From Penicillium oxalicum (taxonomy: Eukaryota; Ascomycota; Eurotiomycetes; Eurotiales; Aspergillaceae), in assembly GCF_001723175.1 (NCBI RefSeq), contig NC_064651.1, positions 4,588,001-4,652,000 on the forward strand: 64,000 nt of DNA, in the 5' to 3' direction. The translations under genes and the position numbers were made by a program. Positions 1-9,055 of the stretch are shown piece by piece. Each line of letters starts with the position of its first letter. Position 1 is the first letter of the stretch. The notes under the pieces were generated by a model. That model worked only from the letters and a program-made list of their open reading frames with translations, was not told the DNA's origin and made no database searches.

Positions 1-893
1 TAGTTGAATAGCGGAAGCATATTTATCAATGAATGAATTTGTCGGTCACCGGTGAACTCAGTGTCAGTAGCTCGTGGGGCACGGTATTGCTCGGTGACGC
101 GAGACCTGGATCGTGCAATGGTTGTGTTGTACGTGGACGAGCAAGGTCGATGCTGGATGGACAGACTGAATCCGGACGAGTACAGTAAAACTCGGTGTGC
201 CTGGTTCACTCACCTGGAAGTGTACCAGGTACCCGATCTCCAGACTACAGACAACGGGGTCAATGAGGTACGGGGTACTCCTGGCTTCCCCCCAACGGAG
301 TCCAAAGAGGACAAGACAAGCACCGCGAGAACGAGGCCAAGAGGCCCACGCCAACCAGGCACCACGTCCGCAGGCCTTGGGGCCACCACCAAGCTCCAGG
401 CCCGGGCCCCATTTCGCAGGTGAACTCTCAGCGCTCCCGCCTCCGACTCGGGTCCTTCGTGATTGACCGTTGCACGGGGACCTCCTCATTGACCTGAAGT
501 CTTCACTCTTCACTCTTCCTCCGCCGCAATCCGCCTCCCACTGCCCGCAGTCTCTCTAGCTCGCCCGTCTCTTCTCATCTCTCCCTTTTCGTCCGCTCGT
601 TTCTCCCTCCACGTCGCAATTCTTTTCTTTTTTCTTTGTTGTTTGTTCCTCCCCTCCCCCTTCCTGGCCTGCTGGGAGCCTGCTATTCCCCCCCCCCCCC
701 CAAACCCAATCTCGACTCTTCCTCGAGTTCCGCCGAACCGATTTGTTCTGACTCGCCCATCCTCGTCTCGGTCGCTCCCTCACTGCCCCCTGGAACTTCG
801 AACGCCCTGGTCCTAATCAGAGAGGAAAAAAAAACCGGAATCTCCCCGATCGGTCATTTTTCTGAGGGGTGCGCGCTCAACACAGTCCTTTCG
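1..893. other. Intergenic region and leader upstream of the GH76 gene
   Basis: I see no convincing gene here; the readings on both strands lack recognisable motifs. From about 500 to 800 the plus strand becomes strongly pyrimidine-rich, as is usual just upstream of fungal transcription starts, and it carries a run of 14 C at 688-701. This is most likely promoter and 5' leader of the mannosidase gene that starts at 929. Confidence 0.5.
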
Positions 894-929
894 ATGCCGC
901 ATCTCCTTCGTGATCGCTTCTATTCTTGA
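894..929 (+). promoter_or_regulatory. uORF (11 codons) overlapping the GH76 start codon
   Basis: An ATG at 894 opens an 11-codon reading frame whose TGA stop at 927-929 shares its last A with the ATG of the mannosidase at 929, giving the configuration TGATG. Such stop/start overlap can permit termination-reinitiation or repress the main ORF. That the transcript includes position 894 is inferred, not shown. Confidence 0.4.
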
Positions 930-2507
930 TGATTTGCTCACAGTGGCTAGCCGCCCTGGTGGGTGGCTCGCTCGCCATTCAGGGCACTCTCGCTGCCATC
1001 ACCGTCCAAGTAGACGATGAAAGTGAGTAAAATATCGCTCGTTCCTCACCTCCACATTCCTCGGTCGCGGCACAATTGCTGACCCAGCGTCCCACACCCC
1101 CTCCAGACTCCCTCAAGACCGCCGCCAAGGCGGTCGCGACCAACATGATGGATTTCTACAATGCCCGTGACTCTAAGGATATCCCCGGTAAATTTGACGG
1201 AACTTGGTGGGAAGGTGGTTCAATGTTCATGACGCTCATTCAATATTGGTGGTTGACGGGGGATTCGCAATTCAACGGGTTGATCCAGGAGGGCATGTAC
1301 TGGCAAAAGGGCGATGACGACTTCTTTCCGAGCAATTACAGTCAGTACCTGGGGAACGACGATCAGGTCTTCTGGGGTCTGGCCGCCATCACCGCCGCCG
1401 AAGTCAACTTTCCGGAATTGCCCAACCAGCCGTCCTGGGTCTCCCTGGCGCAAGGTGTGTTCAACACGCAGGTGCCCCGCTGGGATACCAGCAGCTGCCA
1501 CGGGGGCTTGCGCTGGCAGATCTGGCCCTACCAAAGTGGTTATCTCACCAAAAACGCCATCTCCAACGGCGGTCTCTTCCAGCTGGCGGCCCGCCTGGCT
1601 CTCTACACCAAAAACGCAACCTACGCGGAATGGGCGGAGCGCATTTGGGACTGGAGTGCGACCACTCCTCTGCTGAAGCAGAAGAACTGGAACATCGCCG
1701 ACTCCACCACCTGTGAGACCCAATGTACGGATCATGGTGACTGGCAATGGACCTACAACTACGCAACCTACATCAGCGGTGCTGGGTACATGCACAACTA
1801 CGTAAGCCCTCTCCCTCGCAGCCTTCTCCGTGTCCGGATTCTTCCATGGGTCCGGGCTCACTGCTGAATGAACTCAACTGCTAACACCGGTGCGCGTATT
1901 TTTCTAGACGAATGGAACCGCGACGAAGTGGATGGACGGCATTCAAGGCTTGGTTGGCACCTCCGAACAGTTTTATCCCACCCAAGGCTACAATGATGCG
2001 GGCGGCAACGTCCTCGTCGAGATCACCTGTGAACCGATCGATAAATGTGATCGTAACCAAAAAACCTTCAAGGCCTACTTCTCGAATTGGCTCGCGCTCA
2101 TCACCACCATTGTTCCGGGGACCGCGGACCTCATCATGCCCAAGTTGCGAACATCGGCGCAGGCCGCCGTGGAAACGTGCACGGGCGGCTCCAGCGGCAA
2201 CCTCTGCGGCACCAGGTGGTACAGCCGCAAGACCGACGCGGCCGACGAACTGGGCCTGGAGCAGGAAATGTCCGTCCTCGGTGTGCTGAACGCAAATCTC
2301 ATCCGATTCAAAAACAGCGCCCCTCTCACGGCGGACAACGGTGGTACCTCGAAGAGCAATCCCAATGCTGGAACCAACAGCACGGACAATGATGTGCCCA
2401 TCCTGAACGACATCACCACGGGGGACCGTGCGGGCGCTGGTATTCTCACCTTTGTCTTCGTGACCGGATGGGCGGTGGCGGTCACTTGGATGATTCGGGG
2501 CGGTTAA
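929..2507 (+). CDS. Mannan endo-1,6-alpha-mannosidase, DFG5/DCW1 family (GH76), GPI-anchored
   Basis: The model is join(929..1022, 1107..1801, 1908..2507), 462 aa. DFG5/DCW1 enzymes act outside the plasma membrane on GPI-linked mannoproteins and help cross-link them into the cell wall. The first exon encodes a signal peptide (MICSQWLAALVGGSLA), which supports the ATG at 929. The GH76 domain follows with WWEGGSMF, a paired-aspartate LGNDDQVFWG (D116/D117, the catalytic pair in the family), SCHGGLRWQ and NYKNAISNGG-like segments. The protein ends in a hydrophobic tail after a Ser/Asn-rich spacer, as expected for a GPI-anchor signal. Length fits the family (about 450 aa). The two introns are 84 and 106 nt with good GT-AG borders; the first is phase 1 and gives an Asn codon across the junction. 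A uORF abuts the start. Family assignment is firm; the individual paralogue cannot be told from sequence alone. Confidence 0.92.
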
Positions 2508-4854
2508 TTGGGGTCATTTATCTTGGTTATTGGATTGGTGGTGTCCTGGTGTCCTCGTCAATGGATCTCCCAAATAGGAGTGTTTGGACTCTTTCTCGTC
2601 CCTCCTTCATCTTTTACCTTTGGTCGATTTTTTTTTTCTTTCGTTGTTTTTATATATTCCCTTGGGATTCGTGGCCGCTGCTGTACCTTTTTGATGTCCG
2701 CCTCGTAACTCCTTTTCTGTACCTATCTCTCTCTGGGCCAATCATCTCCTCCATCTTTTCCCCATTTGCCGCAATCTGGTTGCTGTTGTCTCCCTCGACA
2801 CCGCAATCATTCCCCATCATGGCTCCCATTTTTTTATGAGTTGCTTTAGTAAAAGTTCTACAGAGTCATCAGGGTCACACTCAACCAAGCTGATGGAGTT
2901 CGAGTGATGGATCGGCTCGATTGGGTCCCCACCGTCTTTCCTGAGAAATCAGCACGCCGATCTCTCCGCTGTGCTCTCCTCCAGTCCCAGGTATCAAGAT
3001 CCTGTCCAACTAGATTTGTTTGTCCCTTCGAGATGAGTATTGGAGAAACGAAAACAAAGACTGCCGGGTCATTGAGTATATTCCACTACGACGAATACAG
3101 TGTGCTCTCCAAAGGTCGACCTCATTATAATTCTTCCATGGGCATACGCAAGGCGAGATTGTTTCACAATATACACGACCTGGGGCTCAAGCACGGTATA
3201 AGAACACCTATAGGTTGTACGACGAGACAAATCTTTCCTTCTTCGCCAGGTGATGGCAAATAGGATGGAGATGGAAATGGAAATTTTCGCCCGTGATGCA
3301 GTCACTGCGAGAATCGGTATGCCATCAGTGGAGGGGTCGGTGCTAATGATTCATCAATTTACAACAAGAGCATGTTCAGGATCTCCTTGTACGGCCAGGC
3401 AGTAGGTACCGACCTCAAAAATACCTAGGTAGGTATCGGGCAGTCGTCGGGAGGGCCGGGGGGACTGGATGATTCCACCGAATAATCGGGATGACGCTCA
3501 GACTTTTATTGAAAGTCTTTAGTAGGCATCAGCTAATTAGAAGTTCCTATGTACCAAGTATACCTTTCTCATACGTAACCCGAGGTATCATACACCTACC
3601 GATTCATGACGAACCACCTCAGCCCTGGTCGTCACTAGAGATACTCGCGGTAGACACTGGAGGATAGCCGCCAGTGGAGGAAGTCATACATTCTTCTCTT
3701 GAGGCCGGAAGAAAGCTTTTAGGGGTACACGAATATATAGGTAGACATGGCAGTGGAAGACATGGCAGTGGAAGACATGGCAGTGGAAGACATGATGCAG
3801 TTTGAGGTTTAAACCTTCGGCAATGATCTCTCTCGGGCTCTAATTTGTACATGGAACTTCCACTGGGCAGTTATGTTGTCTCAATAAACAATCGTATGTC
3901 GAACCCAACGGTTGACGTTTATACTTAGAGTCGGTTGTCTCTTGCTCTTTATTATATATTTGAAGGGTTATGTGGTCGGTACTACAGATAACCTCTGATA
4001 TTTGCATTAAACTCACCTTGATCATTTTGAACCGGGCTCTTTCGCTTCACTTTTTATCATCTATCATTTTTTGCCATCTGTTCTCCACGGGACCTCCTGT
4101 ATAGCCACCGGTTTCGCCATCTTCGAGGACGATCGCTTGACACTTCGGGAAGTCCAGCCGTTTCACGGGACCACCTCTACAAGGTTGCAAGTGAAACAGT
4201 GCCTGGTCCCCAGATCAAAATTACCAGTACCTCGGTGATACCGTAAAGGTCCCCACTAGACTCCCCTCCGAGACGAGACTGGCTGAACGAGACTGGCTGG
4301 AAGCGCCCTATCGTCAATCCCCCCCCCCTGTCGGGTCGTTCAGACTGCAAAGCCACCGGGAGTCTGCGTAATTCGCGTACCGTATTCGTGCTTTGTCCTG
4401 TCAACGGGCCGTAGGCACCGAGTGGTCCTTCACCAGTCGCACCATTGCGTTAGCCTACATGGTCTAGGGCCCCCCCAGCTTTCGCTTCCTCCCCTTTCTA
4501 CACATTCTTTCATCTTCTTTTTCCATCACTAGTTCATCGTCTTCTGTCACCTTCCCCCCCCTCCCACTACATCGAACCATCAATCTCAATCCTCTTCTCG
4601 TGGGATTGATATCTGTCGATTCTACCCTGAAGGCCTTTCACTTGACTTGTGGAGTATTCACCAATTCGCAACCCAATCTCTCAGCCTCACATCATCCCAC
4701 TCCGCTGGCGGTGGGGGAATGATCCACGACCCGAGTTCTCGATCCGCTCCACACTAAGCTTCCCGACACTTCACCTCACACCACGGCCTTCGTGACTCGA
4801 ATCCCTCACGTCCACCCTTCAACACCTTCGGACCCTCTGCTTCTCGCCTAGCCC
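2508..4854. other. Long intergenic region (2.3 kb) between GH76 and IRE1
   Basis: No gene is supported in this stretch. It holds the T-rich 3' flank of the mannosidase (2508-2850), a short tandem repeat at 3744-3794, several CCTAGGTAGGTA-like motifs, and from about 4480 a strongly CT-rich tract leading to the IRE1 start. The last part is most likely a long IRE1 promoter and 5' leader. Confidence 0.5.
3744..3794 (+). repeat. 15-bp tandem repeat, 3.4 copies
   Basis: The unit GACATGGCAGTGGAA occurs three times without mismatch (3744-3758, 3759-3773, 3774-3788) followed by a partial fourth copy. It lies in noncoding DNA 1.1 kb before the IRE1 start and is a simple minisatellite. Confidence 0.9.
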
Positions 4855-4929
4855 ATGATTAGGCTGCCGTCTCGTCCCTCCTCTCCATCCCCCGCAACTC
4901 CGTTCACAGAGCTGAAGTTTCCACAATGA
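4855..4929 (+). promoter_or_regulatory. uORF (24 codons) overlapping the IRE1 start codon
   Basis: ATG at 4855 opens 24 codons that end in TGA at 4927-4929. The IRE1 ATG is 4926-4928, so stop and start overlap as ATGA in different frames. Ribosomes that translate the uORF would terminate exactly on the IRE1 start. If transcribed, this could couple IRE1 output to eIF2-dependent reinitiation. Presence in the mRNA is inferred. Confidence 0.45.
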
Positions 4930-7900
4930 GGTGGCGGCTGCCGGGCGCCTGTTTGACCCTTCCCGCCAGCGTCGCCTTGATTCTCCTTCCGATCTTGGTT
5001 GCTCCGCAGCAGCAGTCAGATCCTTACGACTTTTCCGTCCCCCGAGCCTCGGTGCCCTCGGCGCCGGTCGAAGGAGATGCTTTATACTCCCGTGCGGCGA
5101 CTTTAGCCGCCCCTCCCGTCGTGAAATCCAACGATGCGAGCGCCCTAGCAACTCTGGCTCTGGCGGGCTCCGGCCGCGCCGTTCGAGCCCCTCCCGTCCG
5201 GGCTAGCAGCACCGCTGCTGGTCTGGCTTCGCAGCTCAACGCGCGGTCCCTACAGGACTGGGAGGTCGAGGATTTTGTGCTGCTGGCGACCGTCGACGGA
5301 ACGATTCACGCCAGAGACCGCAAGACCGGCGCCTCCCGCTGGGCCCTCGAGGTGCCCAGCAGTCCTTTGGTGGAAAGCATATACCATCGTGCCAACCGTT
5401 CGAGCTTCGATGACACTCAACCCGAGGACGACTTTTTGTGGATTGTTGAGCCCAGCCAGGATGGCAGCTTATATGTCTACAGCCCGGGTCCCGAAGCGGG
5501 CTTGCAGAAACTTGGACTGACCGTTAAGCAATTGGTCGACCAGACACCATACTCGGGTATTCAGCCCGCTGTGACCTATACCGCTCGCAAAGAGACCACG
5601 CTGTACACCATTGACGCCCGGACGGGCAGTATCATTCGTGTGTTCAGCTCACGTGGCCCATTCACAACCGGACAGGAGTGTCGTAAAGTGGATGGCGTCG
5701 ACGCGGATGGTGAGGAGTGCGAGACCACCTCCGGCACACTGGTGCTGGGTCGTGTGGAATATGCCGTGGCAATTCAGAATACCGAGACGGGAGACCCGAT
5801 CTGTACCCTGAAGTACTCTGAGTGGGCTCCCAACAATCGTGACATGGATCTCCAGAGCCAGTACTATCGCACGATGGACCAGAGCCACATTTACAGCATG
5901 CACGACGGTGTGGTGCTGGGCTTTGACCATTCTCGAATGGACCGACCGCGATACACCCAGCGTTTCTCGTCCCCAGTGGCGCGTGTCTTTGATGTCGTGC
6001 GGCCGGCGAACCAAGATGCCCCCGATGCTTCCGTTCCCCTGGTGCTCCTGTCACAACCTCTGCAGCCACCCGACCCAGACTACGGTACCTTGGATGATCG
6101 CGACACGCGAGTCTACATTGATTCCACAAATGCCGGAGGATGGTATGCTTTGTCCGAGGAGACATACCCCCTCGTGACTGGCCGAGCTCCAATGGCCCAG
6201 TGTTATGACAAAGATTTCTTTCGCAAAGGCCAGCCGCTCATGAGCTTGACCCCCAGCCAACAACGCGATGCACTCTCCGGTGTTCACTCCCTGAACGGGC
6301 CCCGCATCACCCCGTCGATCCCTCGGCTGGGCAGCTCCTCAACGACTCCGATTGCGAACGATATACCCAGGGAAGTTCTTCGGACCCCATCAGAGCTGGC
6401 TTTGCCCCCGGCTCTTCGGCACAGCGCCATCATTCGCAAAAGTTGGGACAATGCTTTGGATATTGTGGTCACGCTCATCCTGCTGTTCGTCGGTACTTTC
6501 ATCTACTTTAACTCCCACCACATCCGCGATCTCGCCAAGCAGAAACTGGATATCAAAAATATGATCAGCTCAAATGACAAATCATCGCTCTCGGCTCCCC
6601 CCACGCCAATCGTTGGTCGCGCACCGGACCTCAACCGACCTTCCACTCCCACTCCCCGGCTCCCTGATGTCACCGTTGATGTTGATGTCCCCAAGGAGGA
6701 CACCGAGGGTGATTCGACTCCTCGTCCCTCGCGTGATCACAGCGTGCCGGCATCGTCGACACCCCGTGTGCAGATCCGGGAACCCTCTCGGGGGCCCGAT
6801 GACGCCGAAGGAGACGATGGTGCTCAAGATCCCGACAAACCATTGAAGAAGAAACCCCGCAAGCGTGGTACACGTGGTGGCAAATCCCATCGCAAGACCA
6901 AAAAACCGAGCGCCGAGGGTGACGCTGCCTTGGCTGACCGCGTCGTTGAGCAAGTGAACAACATGGCCCCTCAGTCTCGTCTCGAGCCCGATGTGCAGAT
7001 GGCTCGTACCGTCTCTAACGAAATCGTTGAGATGGACGGGGTGATCCGAATCGGCCGACTGGAAGTCTTCACGGATGTTGTTCTGGGACATGGTAGCCAT
7101 GGCACTGTGGTCTACCGAGGCCGCTTTGACGGTCGCAACGTCGCCGTCAAACGCATGCTGATGGAGTTTTACGACATTGCAGCCCATGAGGTTGGTTTGC
7201 TGCAAGAAAGTGACGATCACCACAATGTTATCCGTTACTTCTGCCGGGAGCAGGCTGCTGGATTCTTGTACATCGGGTTGGAGCTCTGCCCAGGATCATT
7301 GCAAGACGTCATTGAACGGCCTTCACAACTTCCTGAGTTGGTCCAAGGAGGTCTTGACCTGCCGGATGTGTTGAAACAGATCACTCAAGGAGTCCGCTAC
7401 TTGCATTCCCTGAAGATTGTCCATCGTGACTTGAAACCCCAAAACATCTTGGTTGCCATGTCTCGTGGCCGATCGACCTCTCGATCTTTGCGACTGCTCA
7501 TTTCCGATTTTGGGCTCTGTAAGAAGCTCGAGGACAATCAAAGCTCCTTCCGGGCCACCACCGCGCACGCCGCTGGAACATCGGGATGGCGGGCGCCAGA
7601 GTTGTTGGTCGATGACGACAACATGCCCATGAGCTCCGAATCGCAGCATACCGAATCCTCTGAACCAGCTGTTGTGGATCCCCAGACTAACCGCCGAGCG
7701 ACTCGCGCCATTGATATTTTCTCCTTGGGTTGCGTGTTCTACTACGTTCTCACCCGGGGTAGTCACCCCTTCGATAAGAATGGAAAGTTCATGCGAGAAG
7801 CCAATATTGTCAAAGGTCACTTTGACCTGGAGGAGCTAAACCGGTTGGGTGACTACGCTTTCGAAGCCGACGATCTGATTCGGTCGATGTTGTCCCTCGA

Positions 7901-8441
7901 TCCTCGTCAACGGTATGTCTTCAAAAATACGCGCAACACTCGAGATTGCATGCAACTGACCTTGTTTTTCCCCCATCAATATAGACCTGATGCCAGCCAC
8001 GTTTTGATGCACCCTTTCTTCTGGCCTCCCTCAGATCGACTGAGCTTCCTTTGTGACGTGTCGGACCATTTTGAATTTGAGTCTCGCGATCCGCCCTCGG
8101 ATGCTCTGCTTTGTTTGGAATCCGTGGCCGAGCAGGTCATGGGTCCTGAGATGGACTTCCTGCGTCTGCTTCCTCGCGACTTTAAGGACAATCTGGGCAA
8201 GCAGCGGAAGTACACCGGAGGCAGGATGTTGGATCTTCTGCGTGCTTTGCGCAACAAGCGCAACCACTATAACGATATGCCAGAAGGTCTCAAGGCTCAC
8301 ATCGGCGGTCTGCCCGAAGGCTACCTGAACTTCTGGACGGTCCGCTTCCCCAGTCTGCTCATGAGCTGCCACTGGGTGATCACCGAACTCGGATTGATGA
8401 AGATTGATCGTTTTCAGCGATACTTCACGCCTCCCGAGTGA
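4926..8441 (+). CDS. ireA: Serine/threonine protein kinase/endoribonuclease IRE1 (unfolded protein response sensor)
   Basis: The model is join(4926..7912, 7985..8441), 1147 aa. IRE1 spans the ER membrane, senses unfolded proteins in the lumen and splices HAC1/hacA mRNA on the cytosolic side. Visible features: a signal peptide at the N-terminus, a lumenal beta-propeller-like region starting near residue 115 (LLATVDGTIHA), one membrane span near 510-532 (IVVTLILLFVGTFIYF), a basic/acidic linker with a KKKPRKRGTRGGK patch, and a kinase domain from about 712 with glycine loop GHGSHGTV, VAVKR lysine, HRDLKPQN and SDFG. The C-terminal KEN RNase domain keeps the active-site Tyr, Asn and His in KYTGG...RNKRNHY. 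The single 72-nt intron (7913-7984) is phase 2, lies at the end of the kinase domain, and is itself free of stops. The symbol follows Aspergillus usage; the family call is certain. Confidence 0.95.
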   Translation: MRWRLPGACLTLPASVALILLPILVAPQQQSDPYDFSVPRASVPSAPVEGDALYSRAATLAAPPVVKSNDASALATLALAGSGRAVRAPPVRASSTAAGLASQLNARSLQDWEVEDFVLLATVDGTIHARDRKTGASRWALEVPSSPLVESIYHRANRSSFDDTQPEDDFLWIVEPSQDGSLYVYSPGPEAGLQKLGLTVKQLVDQTPYSGIQPAVTYTARKETTLYTIDARTGSIIRVFSSRGPFTTGQECRKVDGVDADGEECETTSGTLVLGRVEYAVAIQNTETGDPICTLKYSEWAPNNRDMDLQSQYYRTMDQSHIYSMHDGVVLGFDHSRMDRPRYTQRFSSPVARVFDVVRPANQDAPDASVPLVLLSQPLQPPDPDYGTLDDRDTRVYIDSTNAGGWYALSEETYPLVTGRAPMAQCYDKDFFRKGQPLMSLTPSQQRDALSGVHSLNGPRITPSIPRLGSSSTTPIANDIPREVLRTPSELALPPALRHSAIIRKSWDNALDIVVTLILLFVGTFIYFNSHHIRDLAKQKLDIKNMISSNDKSSLSAPPTPIVGRAPDLNRPSTPTPRLPDVTVDVDVPKEDTEGDSTPRPSRDHSVPASSTPRVQIREPSRGPDDAEGDDGAQDPDKPLKKKPRKRGTRGGKSHRKTKKPSAEGDAALADRVVEQVNNMAPQSRLEPDVQMARTVSNEIVEMDGVIRIGRLEVFTDVVLGHGSHGTVVYRGRFDGRNVAVKRMLMEFYDIAAHEVGLLQESDDHHNVIRYFCREQAAGFLYIGLELCPGSLQDVIERPSQLPELVQGGLDLPDVLKQITQGVRYLHSLKIVHRDLKPQNILVAMSRGRSTSRSLRLLISDFGLCKKLEDNQSSFRATTAHAAGTSGWRAPELLVDDDNMPMSSESQHTESSEPAVVDPQTNRRATRAIDIFSLGCVFYYVLTRGSHPFDKNGKFMREANIVKGHFDLEELNRLGDYAFEADDLIRSMLSLDPRQRYVFKNTRNTRDCMQLTLFFPHQYRPDASHVLMHPFFWPPSDRLSFLCDVSDHFEFESRDPPSDALLCLESVAEQVMGPEMDFLRLLPRDFKDNLGKQRKYTGGRMLDLLRALRNKRNHYNDMPEGLKAHIGGLPEGYLNFWTVRFPSLLMSCHWVITELGLMKIDRFQRYFTPPE

Positions 8442-9055
8442 CGATATCGAAATGACTACTCGGTGAGATGGCGGTGGATAGGGTTAGATGCTGTATGGTT
8501 TCATTCAGTTAGTGTACCTTGCCTCAGATAGTTGTCAGCATCGGTCAATGAAGCCAATTCTTCCCGTGCTGTTGTCTACTTGCTACTCATCTCTACGTTA
8601 GATAAATTGAATTCCGAAGTTTTCTTCATCTCCCTTGCTACGCTCTTCCAACCGTACTATTTGGCTGATGACCAATAGGTCTCTTCCTTTCTTTGTTTGC
8701 TCGTTTGCTGCCGAGTTGGCTGGTTGATGGATGCCTTTGACCTCAAATCTCGCTTTCTGTTGATAGCCAAGTCCTTCTTCTCATCTCGTTATCGTCTCTC
8801 TACGTGTCACTCCACAACACCAATTTCCCTTACCTCTCACTTCTCCTCACAAACACTGCCTTCGCTACGTGCCCCTCCTCTCTTTTCCCCTTTTCCCATC
8901 TGGAGTTGCTTCTCTCATTTGCAGCTGTTCTCTCTCACCTTGCACTTCTTTCTCACCTTCTTTTTCGGGCTCCCATCTCAGGCTCTTTTACCTATACCTC
9001 CCTCATCACCTCGTCTCCCTGCCGCATTTTCTGATTCGCTCCGAGAGACATCAAG
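8442..9055. other. Intergenic region between IRE1 and the Dnt1-like gene
   Basis: No gene is seen. The 3' half (8750-9050) is CT-rich on the plus strand and is probably the promoter and leader of the gene starting at 9056. Confidence 0.5.

Noticed and set aside
1220..1861. 213-codon open frame on the minus strand
   Set aside because: It is antisense to the GH76 catalytic domain and has no recognisable features.
3744..3794. Tandem repeat considered as a CRISPR-like array
   Set aside because: Units are 15 bp and directly adjacent with no spacers, and the genome is eukaryotic.
7913..7984. IRE1 as an intronless gene
   Set aside because: The stop-free stretch has GTATGT and ATAG borders and interrupts the conserved RQRPDASHVLMHPFF segment.
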